Part shown: piece after piece, positions 23,952 to 30,207 of the stretch
Position numbering within the stretch: position 1 is the first letter of the stretch
How the letters are laid out: each line of letters starts with the position of its first letter
The notes under the pieces: model-generated
What the model was told of the DNA's origin: nothing
Seen by the model: the letters and a program-made list of their open reading frames with translations, nothing else
Database searches by the model: none
Made by a program: the position numbers and the translations under genes
Source: Candidatus Afararchaeum irisae
GTDB taxonomy: Archaea > Halobacteriota > Halobacteria > Halobacteriales > Afararchaeaceae
DNA: 36,602 nucleotides
Assembly: GCA_034190545.1 (NCBI GenBank)
Contig: JAXIOF010000101.1
Span: forward strand, 1 to 36,602
Direction of reading: 5' to 3'

Positions 23952-24343
23952 TGTCGGTCGAGTTCGACCACGTAGGGATCGCGGTAGAGGACGCCGACGA
24001 GGCACTCAAGACCTACCGCGACGTAATCGGCATGGAGTTCGACTACGAGGAGGAGTTCGGAGGCATGCGTGTCATCTTCCTCGAAGCCGGCGAGGGCGAG
24101 TTCGAACTACTCGAACCACTCGATGACGACGGTGCGGTTGCGCGACACTTAGAGAAGAGGGGCGAGGGAATACAGCACGTCGCAGTAAAGGTCGACTCGA
24201 TAGAAGACGAGTTAGAACGTCTCGAAGACCTCGGAATACGTCTCATAGACGACGAGCCGCGTCCGGGTGCTGGCGGTAAACAGGTTGCTTTCCTCCATCC
24301 CGGGGACACCCACGGAGTCCTCTTAGAGCTCTGCGAGTACTAG
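23951..24343 (+). CDS. mce: Methylmalonyl-CoA epimerase
   Basis: A 130-residue vicinal-oxygen-chelate protein that interconverts (S)- and (R)-methylmalonyl-CoA. FDHVGIAVEDADEA (metal ligand H7), IQHVAVKVDS (second His) and the terminal GVLLELCEY (Glu) fit the family, as does HPGDTHG. It is translationally coupled to the mutase gene by a TGATG overlap, so substrate made by a propionyl-CoA carboxylase elsewhere can be passed on. Confidence 0.93.
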   Translation: MSVEFDHVGIAVEDADEALKTYRDVIGMEFDYEEEFGGMRVIFLEAGEGEFELLEPLDDDGAVARHLEKRGEGIQHVAVKVDSIEDELERLEDLGIRLIDDEPRPGAGGKQVAFLHPGDTHGVLLELCEY

Positions 24344-24370
24344 TTATCGCCGTCTACGCCGTTTTCTCGA

Positions 24371-24394
24371 AGTATAAATCAGTACATTTATACT
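24371..24394. promoter_or_regulatory. Perfect 9-bp inverted repeat in the cytochrome operon promoter
   Basis: AGTATAAAT (24371-24379) and ATTTATACT (24386-24394) are exact reverse complements around CAGTAC. Each arm contains a TATA box (TATAAAT), in opposite orientations. It lies 74-97 bases before the halocyanin ATG at 24468, implying a 5' leader of roughly 45-70 bases for the rightward transcript. It could be a bidirectional promoter, an operator masking TBP binding, or both. The leftward neighbour is not a gene start, which favours an operator or a small unannotated leftward transcript. Confidence 0.55.
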
Positions 24395-24467
24395 ACTATG
24401 ATTGTAAAAACACACGTTAAGCCGTGCATATGAGACCGAATAACACACCTTGGGAGAGGGTGATAAG

Positions 24468-25202
24468 ATGGGAGTAAAGAGACGTGACTTCATGACGATG
24501 GCTGCGGCTACCGCTGCGGGCGCAGGTGCCACGGCGGCGGGTGTATCGCGCGAGGCGTCGGCACAGGACGGCGCGACACAGGTCGGAATGCACAGCGAAG
24601 GGACGACCTACTACTTCGATCCGATAGGACTCCACGTAGAACAGGGAGACACCGTCGAGTTCGCCATAGAGAGCGGTGCCCACTCGTCAACGGCTTATAA
24701 GAAGGGCAACGGCGGAGCGCAGGAGACGAGGATACCTGAGGGAGCTAAGGCATGGGACTCAGGGACTATTAGCGGACAGGGATCGACATTCAAACACACA
24801 TTCAAGACGCCGGGAACCTACGACTACTTCTGCATACCACACAAGTCGCTAGGTATGGTCGGAAGGATAGTCGTCGGCGAGCCCGGTGGTCCCGCCGAGG
24901 GAAGCATGCCACCCGACGGCGATGTCCCCGAGAGCCAGACGATCGTCGACCAAGGCTCCGTCTCGTTCTCTCAGTTCTCGGGGGGCGGCGACGGAGGCGG
25001 TGGCGGCGGTGGTGGTAGTGGTAGTGGAGGCGGCGGTGGAGGCGGCGAGGGCGGAGTAGCCTTACACGAACTCGGTGTGCCGTACCAGGCGCATTTCGTG
25101 GGATTAGGAGCTATCTTCGCCGTCCTGACATCTGTCGTCTACTCGTTCTTCTTCCTCAAGTACGCCGACAGTCCCGAACACACGGATCAGAGAGACAGGT
25201 GA
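24468..25202 (+). CDS. Tat-exported halocyanin-like blue copper protein, C-terminal anchor
   Basis: A 244-residue exported electron carrier. The twin-arginine signal reads KRRDFMT (4-10) followed by an Ala-rich h-region and an ASA-QDG cleavage-like site near 30-33. The plastocyanin domain has all four type I copper ligands: H72, C122, H125 and M130. A glycine-rich linker (about 175-205) leads to a C-terminal transmembrane helix (about 213-235), so the copper domain is tethered outside the membrane. GAGGGTGATAAG before the ATG at 24468 is a strong Shine-Dalgarno; an upstream in-frame start at 24450 lies in that leader and is rejected. It heads the cytochrome b operon and probably accepts electrons from it. 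Confidence 0.88.
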   Translation: MGVKRRDFMTMAAATAAGAGATAAGVSREASAQDGATQVGMHSEGTTYYFDPIGLHVEQGDTVEFAIESGAHSSTAYKKGNGGAQETRIPEGAKAWDSGTISGQGSTFKHTFKTPGTYDYFCIPHKSLGMVGRIVVGEPGGPAEGSMPPDGDVPESQTIVDQGSVSFSQFSGGGDGGGGGGGGSGSGGGGGGGEGGVALHELGVPYQAHFVGLGAIFAVLTSVVYSFFFLKYADSPEHTDQRDR

Positions 25203-25208
25203 TAAAAG

Positions 25209-25583
25209 ATGGGAAAGTACGGAGACATACAACGTTACGAACCGCCCAGAGAAAGCCTAATAGGGATGATCGCGATATCGGTTCTTACGCTGATCGAGTT
25301 CGTCCTCGTGGGCTTCTTCATCTGGGGAATAAGTTCAGGTGCAACGTCGGAGGCTGCAAACATCTTCCTCGGGGGAATACTCGCCTTCATCTTCATAGAC
25401 CTCGCGTTTATGCTCATGGTCTACAAGATGGAGTTCCTCCCCGATGTCCTCGTTCTCAAGAAGAGGAGAAAGAAGTACGAGGACATCTGGACCGCCGAGG
25501 AAGACGTCGACGGAAGCAGTCTCCGTGACAGACTCGAAGAGGAGTTCAAGAAGTCGAGCTCACCCTTTGAGAGGAAGACATAA
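25209..25583 (+). CDS. Two-helix membrane subunit of the cytochrome b operon (DUF7318-like)
   Basis: A 124-residue protein with two hydrophobic helices (about 17-40 and 53-74) and basic loops and tail (KKRRKKYEDIW), followed by an acidic C-terminus. It resembles the small membrane protein I recall next to cytochrome b in haloarchaeal quinol-oxidase clusters (DUF7318). It starts seven bases after the copper-protein stop, and its own stop overlaps the cytochrome b start (TAATG). It is a likely accessory subunit; function beyond that is unknown. Confidence 0.65.
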   Translation: MGKYGDIQRYEPPRESLIGMIAISVLTLIEFVLVGFFIWGISSGATSEAANIFLGGILAFIFIDLAFMLMVYKMEFLPDVLVLKKRRKKYEDIWTAEEDVDGSSLRDRLEEEFKKSSSPFERKT

Positions 25584-26386
25584 TGAAACGAGAGAACCTA
25601 CCCGACCACTCCGACTGGATACGTGACAAGGAGAAGGATCTGTCGACGTTCGAGAGTGGCTACCTGAGGAGTCTCGCGTACCTCGACAAACGCCTCGGGC
25701 TCGTCGACTACATGGAGACGATGGAGAACCTCTACTACAAGACGTATCTCCAGCTTCCGACTTCACACACACAGCAGTACGAGCTCGACAACAAGTTCTG
25801 GTACTGGTACCCGCTCTACGCGCTCGGAAGCTTCTCTATACTCGCGTACCTATTTGCCGCCGTAACCGGAGCGATACTCGGACTCTACTACGCACCGGGT
25901 GCCGAGGGTGCGACGGGCGCGGTCACGCAGGCGTACAGCTCGATAAGCTTCATAATGACCGATCTCAACTTCGGTCTCTTCCTCCGGTCGTTACACCGGT
26001 GGAGTGCCCAGATTATGGTCGCGGCGGTCTTCCTCCATATGCTCCGTGTCTACTTCACGGGTGCCTACAAGGAGCCGCGTGAGATCAACTGGCTCATCGG
26101 AATAATCCTGATATCGCTCACGTTGGTCTTCGGATACTCGGGATACCTTCTCCCGTGGGATCAGCTCTCTGTCTGGGCTTCACAGATCGGAGCCGAGATG
26201 GCGCTCTCGATACCCGTGATAGGTGAGTGGACCGCACAGCTTCTCTTCGGCGGATTCACGCCGTCGGGAAGCACACTCATGAGGATGTACATACTCCATG
26301 TCTTCATCCTCCCACTCGCCGTCACGGGTCTGATCGCCGTACACGTCTGGATCGTCTGGGTACAGGGAATAGCCGAGCCACACTGA
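25583..26386 (+). CDS. Cytochrome b, N-terminal (b6-like) half
   Basis: A 267-residue di-haem cytochrome b6-type protein with four helices. Haem ligands are H138 and H152 in one helix and H239 and H254 in another. The 14 residues between H239 and H254 are the b6-type spacing, not the 13 of mitochondrial cytochrome b. The GYLLPWDQLSVWA segment also resembles the b6 PWDQ motif. There is no cysteine in the chain, so no covalent extra haem as in b6f is expected. About 65 N-terminal residues precede the first helix. It would oxidise menaquinol together with the next gene product. Confidence 0.9.
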   Translation: MKRENLPDHSDWIRDKEKDLSTFESGYLRSLAYLDKRLGLVDYMETMENLYYKTYLQLPTSHTQQYELDNKFWYWYPLYALGSFSILAYLFAAVTGAILGLYYAPGAEGATGAVTQAYSSISFIMTDLNFGLFLRSLHRWSAQIMVAAVFLHMLRVYFTGAYKEPREINWLIGIILISLTLVFGYSGYLLPWDQLSVWASQIGAEMALSIPVIGEWTAQLLFGGFTPSGSTLMRMYILHVFILPLAVTGLIAVHVWIVWVQGIAEPH

Positions 26387-26401
26387 GAGGTGAAACATAA
26401 C

Positions 26402-27310
26402 ATGGACAAAGACAAACAAGAAAACCAAACACAAGCCGACGACTTTGAAGATGAGGAACTCCTGAGGGTTCCCGACGGCGGTGAAGAAGAAGGCGAGGAA
26501 GGTATACTCGCCGAGATGTCGGAGGACGAGCTAGAGGACAAGCTCGACGAGCTTGAGGATCTACAGGAGAGACTCGCAGCCTTAGAGGAGACAGACTACG
26601 CCGAGGATGTCCCGACATTCGAGGACAGGAAGGAGAATACGTCGGGTCTTGCGAATCTGACCTACGAGTTCTTCGAGAGGTCGAAACGCGAGAAGAACAG
26701 GGTCATGGATCAGAAGAGATACCGAGAAGTGTCTCTCCAGCCCTTCTGGCCCCACGAGATGGTACGCAACCTCTCGATTGCGGCGTTCTTCTCGGGAATG
26801 ATAATACTTGTAGCGGCGTTCCTGCCGCCACACATATCAGAGCCCGCCAACCTGAGTAAGACACCGTTCATAATACTCCCCGACTGGTACCTCTACTGGT
26901 CGTTCGGACTCCTCAAGCTGGGTCCGATCAACCCCGGGCTCGCCTTCTTGGGGGGACAGAAGATAATGCCGGACAGAACCTACGGAGTCTTAGCTAACAT
27001 AGTCGTGGTCGGCATCATAGCCGTCCTACCGTTCCTCAACACGGGAACCGCACGCCGACCCGTCGAGGAGCCGTTCTGGGCGTCGCTCGGGGTCGGGGGT
27101 GTCGTCTTCGCCTTCACCATAAGCGTCCTCGCTATCAAGAACCTCGTCGTGAGCTACCCCATATTCGGCTTCACGGTGAATACGTCGTTACTCTTCGACC
27201 TCACGTTCCTGTTACCCGTCGCGGCGGCACTCGTGACGTATCCGATACTCAAGAGCTTCCAGAAGGGGTACATGTACGACCTCAACAGGAGGTACTACCG
27301 TCTCAGGTAG
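26402..27310 (+). CDS. Cytochrome b, C-terminal (subunit IV-like) half with acidic N-terminal extension
   Basis: A 302-residue protein with a 105-residue acidic, partly coiled-coil N-terminus, then WPHEMVRNL and about four helices. The Qo-site motif PDWY is at 160-163 (family form PEWY/PDWY). PDWY is associated with menaquinone-type, low-potential systems. I chose the ATG at 26402: GAGGTGA at 26386-26392 is a Shine-Dalgarno at good spacing, and a GTG at 26390 falls inside it. With the preceding gene it forms a split cytochrome b, as in b6f. The acidic extension is unusual in length and may interact with partner subunits. Confidence 0.86.
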   Translation: MDKDKQENQTQADDFEDEELLRVPDGGEEEGEEGILAEMSEDELEDKLDELEDLQERLAALEETDYAEDVPTFEDRKENTSGLANLTYEFFERSKREKNRVMDQKRYREVSLQPFWPHEMVRNLSIAAFFSGMIILVAAFLPPHISEPANLSKTPFIILPDWYLYWSFGLLKLGPINPGLAFLGGQKIMPDRTYGVLANIVVVGIIAVLPFLNTGTARRPVEEPFWASLGVGGVVFAFTISVLAIKNLVVSYPIFGFTVNTSLLFDLTFLLPVAAALVTYPILKSFQKGYMYDLNRRYYRLR

Positions 27311-27357
27311 TTTCAGAGTAGCATAGAACAAGAACAGAACGGAACAGAACAAACACA

Positions 27358-27408
27358 ACACAGACACAGAGAAGACGTATGGGAACACAGACACAGACAC
27401 AGACACAG
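27358..27408 (+). repeat. ACACAG hexamer array across a start codon
   Basis: Four perfect ACACAG copies (27385-27408) encode TQTQTQTQ directly after the ATG at 27379, and two more copies lie upstream at 27358-27369. The array therefore flanks the start codon on both sides and adds an unconserved N-terminal extension. A related array occurs at 17475-17504. Confidence 0.8.
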
Positions 27409-27699
27409 AAACAGACCGACGACACCAAACCCGACCCCGGTCCCGAGACTACTTCCGAGACTCGGGACGTCGTGGTGACAGAGCGCGCCTACAAGGCAGC
27501 CACGGTGTTTACGACACTAGCCTCGGTGTCGATGATATTCGCGGGCTTCTACCTCATAGACCGTTCTATAGGCTGGCCTGCGCGTGGAGACCCGAACGTA
27601 GTAACCGGGATTGGGGTTTTACTCATACTCGGCGCAGCCGGACTCTACGTCTTCTCTATGAGATTCAAGACAATCGAGGAGATAAAGAATGGCAGATGA
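27379..27699 (+). CDS. Two-helix membrane protein of the cytochrome b cluster (DUF7315-like)
   Basis: A 106-residue protein. The first 37 residues are polar low complexity (TQ repeats and PGPETTSE), followed by two hydrophobic helices (about 41-60 and 73-92) and a basic C-terminus. Position and layout match the small membrane proteins that accompany cytochrome b in haloarchaea, which I recall as DUF7315. It overlaps the next gene by 11 bases. The true start could be later, since the N-terminus is repeat-encoded. Function unknown. Confidence 0.6.
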   Translation: MGTQTQTQTQKQTDDTKPDPGPETTSETRDVVVTERAYKAATVFTTLASVSMIFAGFYLIDRSIGWPARGDPNVVTGIGVLLILGAAGLYVFSMRFKTIEEIKNGR

Positions 27700-27964
27700 A
27701 TTCATAATCGGCGGCGGACTGTTCACGGGCGGTGGACTACTATGGCTGATATTCGGAGGTCTCTACAAGACTTCCAGTTTCCAGAACCAGCTCGGATTCC
27801 CGGAGGAGACGGCTCCTCCTACGATAGGCATACCCCACGACCTCGGCGTCTTCTTCGCCGACGTCTCGATGGCGGTGATGCTTCTGGGTCCGCTAGTATT
27901 CTGGGTAGTAGTCCCCCTCCTAAAGTCAGTTGTACTTGCCGCCGGAGACGCCTCGGAGGAGTAG
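27689..27964 (+). CDS. Two-helix membrane protein of the cytochrome b cluster (DUF7314-like)
   Basis: A 91-residue protein with a glycine-rich first helix (about 7-26, GGGLFTGGGLLWLIFGGLY) and a second helix (about 53-78). It starts inside the end of the previous gene (11-base overlap), so expression is coupled. The family is recalled as DUF7314 from cytochrome b clusters of haloarchaea. A membrane accessory subunit is the likely role. It closes the operon. Confidence 0.6.
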   Translation: MADEFIIGGGLFTGGGLLWLIFGGLYKTSSFQNQLGFPEETAPPTIGIPHDLGVFFADVSMAVMLLGPLVFWVVVPLLKSVVLAAGDASEE

Positions 27965-28006
27965 GCTACGAAGACTGAGTAGGAGAACAGTTAAAAAGAC
28001 AGTTTC

Positions 28007-28033
28007 TTTTAAACCGCTTACCTATATACCTCA
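28007..28033 (+). promoter_or_regulatory. Putative leaderless promoter of the stress-protein gene
   Basis: TTTTAAAC (28007-28014) lies 20-27 bases before the GTG at 28034. A second AT word, CTATATA (28022-28028), is too close to be the TATA box if the GTG is leaderless. Confidence 0.4.
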
Positions 28034-28429
28034 GTGAAAATACTAGTTCCGGTGCGTTACCCTCTTGGCGAAAACAGCATAAGTACCTTGAAGAGAGCCG
28101 TCGAGATAGCCGACGAGAGGGACGCGAGTCTCATAGTTCTCCACATAGACCTGTTTCAGGACTCGAAGAGAGTAGAAACCTCAGACCTCAGGCGGGAGGT
28201 CGAGTCGAAGATGGGTAAGATAGACGCTCACTACTCTGTGAGAGAGGGATTCCTCGTCGAGGAGTCGATACTTCAGGAAGCCGCGTCACGTGACACCGAC
28301 ATGATAGTTATAGGAAGGACACAGACGGGAAGGTGGAGACGTGCCCTCAGACGTATGATAGGAAACAGTCCCGACATAGAGAGATTCCTGCGTGAACGCC
28401 TCGAAGCCGAGATTCACGTCGTGTCGTGA
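28034..28429 (+). CDS. Universal stress protein (UspA family)
   Basis: A 131-residue single Usp domain. It opens MKILVPVRYP (GTG start) and contains a TLKRAVEIADERDASLIVLHI helix-strand, then DTDMIVIGRTQTGRWRR and a C-terminal EIHVVS strand. The nucleotide loop G-R-T-Q-T-G keeps only part of the ATP-binding Gly-x2-Gly-x9-Gly-Ser pattern, so ATP binding is uncertain. Stand-alone gene; its stop shares the TGATCA hexamer with the stop of the converging MscS gene, with no base between them. Confidence 0.8.
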   Translation: MKILVPVRYPLGENSISTLKRAVEIADERDASLIVLHIDLFQDSKRVETSDLRREVESKMGKIDAHYSVREGFLVEESILQEAASRDTDMIVIGRTQTGRWRRALRRMIGNSPDIERFLRERLEAEIHVVS

Positions 28430-29464
28430 TCAGGGGTCTGACTCTGACTCTGACTCGTGTACCGACACGTGGCTCTCCGTCTCTGTCTCCGCCTCCGTCT
28501 CCGCCTCCGTCTCCGCCTCCGTCTTCATCTCCGACTCCGCCTTCTCGGACTGGGTTCTTAGGCTGACTGAGTTTCTCTCGTCGTCTATGATGAGATGTGA
28601 GTGGGGGTAAGGTATGTCTATGTCGTTCTTCTCGAACTCCCTTCGTATACGGCGGTTGATCTCCGACTCGACCTTGCGTATGTAGTAGGGGTCACGGAGC
28701 CAGTACATGAGTGTCAGACGAACCCCGTGATCGGCGAACTCCGATACGAGACACCGGGGTTCGAGGGGGTATTCGGCGTTTCCTATACGTACGTCTCCGT
28801 GTGTGCTTATGACCTCGGGCATACTACGTGCTGACTCGGTCATGACCTCCCTCGCCTTCTTGATGTCGCTCTCGTAGCTCACAGTGACGTCGGTCTCTTG
28901 TCGTGTCCTGAGATCCTCAGCGCTGTAGTTGTTGACGTCCCTCTTCCTTATCTCTGAGTTGGGTATCACGAGGAAGGTGTTGTTGGTAGTGAATATCTTG
29001 GTGTAACGTATAGTGACGTCGTCGACGAATCCCTTCTGACCAGTGTCAACTAGCTCTATCATGTCGCCTATCTCGTAGGGCTGGTCACCTAGGACGAATA
29101 TTCCGTTTATTATGTCTCCGACGAGGGGCGCGAGTATTATACCTAAGACCGCCGAGAAGACCGTCGCAGTCAGAAAGACAGAGGTGAGTGAGATTCCAAA
29201 GGCTATCCTCGCCGCGGTTATGACCGAGATCGCAATTATCGAGTACCTCACGAGACGCAGAGTCGTCTTGGCTATGCTCTCACGCTGAACCCACGAGTAG
29301 ACGGGACGTCCGAGGAAGCTCACAGCCGTCTTCGAGAGCCTGTATCCTATGAGGATGACTACGACGCCTGCGACTAACTCGGGAACCCTGTTGACGACCC
29401 AGTCGACGAACTCGGTCATCTGTGCTTCGACGTAGGACTCTACCTCCTCCCTCAGACTCGCCAT
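28430..29464 (-). CDS. MscS-family mechanosensitive channel
   Basis: A 344-residue small-conductance channel protein. Three N-terminal helices (about 28-45, 70-90 and 95-125, the last pore-lining, SAVLGIILAPLVGDIINGIFVL) precede the beta domain (EIGDMIEL, VDDVTIRYTKIFT, NSEIRKRDVNNYS) and the cytoplasmic vestibule domain. The last 45 residues are low complexity (ETEA repeats), encoded by a 12-bp tandem array. It would release solutes on osmotic downshift, relevant in a halophile. It starts divergently from endonuclease III. Confidence 0.9.
   Translation of the reverse strand: MASLREEVESYVEAQMTEFVDWVVNRVPELVAGVVVILIGYRLSKTAVSFLGRPVYSWVQRESIAKTTLRLVRYSIIAISVITAARIAFGISLTSVFLTATVFSAVLGIILAPLVGDIINGIFVLGDQPYEIGDMIELVDTGQKGFVDDVTIRYTKIFTTNNTFLVIPNSEIRKRDVNNYSAEDLRTRQETDVTVSYESDIKKAREVMTESARSMPEVISTHGDVRIGNAEYPLEPRCLVSEFADHGVRLTLMYWLRDPYYIRKVESEINRRIRREFEKNDIDIPYPHSHLIIDDERNSVSLRTQSEKAESEMKTEAETEAETEAETETESHVSVHESESESDP
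28488..28523. repeat. 12-bp tandem array in the MscS tail
   Basis: TCCGCCTCCGTC occurs three times perfectly in tandem, with degenerate copies on both sides, encoding alternating Glu-Thr-Glu-Ala on the reverse strand. Unit length is a multiple of three, so copy-number change would only alter tail length. A SESESES tail at 28433-28460 is a second hexamer array. Confidence 0.8.
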
Positions 29465-29535
29465 GTACTAAGATCGACCGTCAGTGGATTAGTGCTTTCG
29501 GTGATCTTTTGCCTCTCTGTTTCCAAGACGGTCTG
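29465..29535. promoter_or_regulatory. Divergent promoter region mscS / nth
   Basis: Rightward, GATCTTTTG (about 29502-29510) sits 26-34 bases before the nth ATG at 29536. Leftward, CACTAATC on the reverse strand (about 29487-29494) sits 23-30 bases before the mscS ATG. Both fit near-leaderless transcripts. Confidence 0.35.
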
Positions 29536-30201
29536 ATGAACTGTGTTACTTTTAAGAAAGTCCTCGAAGATCTCGGCGACAAGTACGACCCGACTGTCGA
29601 GAAGAGAGACGCGTGGAATGTGGTACTTCGGACGGTACTCTCACAGAACACCACTGACGATAACTCGCGTGAGGCGTACGAGAGTCTCGTCGAGGAACAC
29701 GAGACATCCGACGAGATACTCGACGCCGACGCCGAGGAGGTCGAGGAACTCATACGTCCCGCGGGTCTCGCTTCCTCGAAGTCGGAGTACATACGTAACG
29801 CCGCACGTCACATAGCCGACGAGAGAGACGGTAAGACCGACTGGATAGCCGAGGCTGACGAGACTGACTTCGACGACGTGTACGACGAACTAACGAGTAT
29901 CAAGGGGATAGGACACAAGACTGCGGATGTCGTTCTCCTCTTCTCGTCGGACGCCAGTATCTGCCCCGTCGACACGCACGTCCAGAGAGTCACTAGCCGT
30001 CTCGGTGTCGCCGACGGTCTTTCGAGACGTAAGACGCGCGACCGCCTCCTCGACCTACGTGACGACTGTGGTCTCGACCTCAGGGAGGCACATCTGTCTC
30101 TGATACGCCACGGACGTGAGGTCTGTACTGCGAGGTCGCCGTCGTGCGGTGACTGTCTCGTGTCCCAGAAATGCGAGAAGGTCGGCGTAGAAACTAATTA
30201 G
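29536..30201 (+). CDS. nth: Endonuclease III (DNA glycosylase/AP lyase)
   Basis: A 221-residue HhH-GPD glycosylase for oxidised pyrimidines. LSQNTTD (35-41), the helix-hairpin-helix IKGIGHKTADVV with the catalytic Lys (K128) and PVDTHVQR with the catalytic Asp (D146) are canonical. The 4Fe-4S loop C-x6-C-x2-C-x5-C (C197, C204, C207, C213) is complete. I start at the ATG at 29536; a longer frame from 29422 overlaps the divergent MscS gene and lacks similarity. Converges on the CBS-domain gene six bases away. Confidence 0.93.
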   Translation: MNCVTFKKVLEDLGDKYDPTVEKRDAWNVVLRTVLSQNTTDDNSREAYESLVEEHETSDEILDADAEEVEELIRPAGLASSKSEYIRNAARHIADERDGKTDWIAEADETDFDDVYDELTSIKGIGHKTADVVLLFSSDASICPVDTHVQRVTSRLGVADGLSRRKTRDRLLDLRDDCGLDLREAHLSLIRHGREVCTARSPSCGDCLVSQKCEKVGVETN

Positions 30202-30207
30202 ATTATA

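Noticed and set aside
24344-28033. Rieske iron-sulfur protein in the cytochrome operon
   Set aside because: No CxH and CxxH pair is encoded in any gene here; the exported protein has copper ligands instead.
29422-29535. Longer N-terminus for endonuclease III
   Set aside because: Overlaps the start of the divergent MscS gene and has no similarity to Nth.
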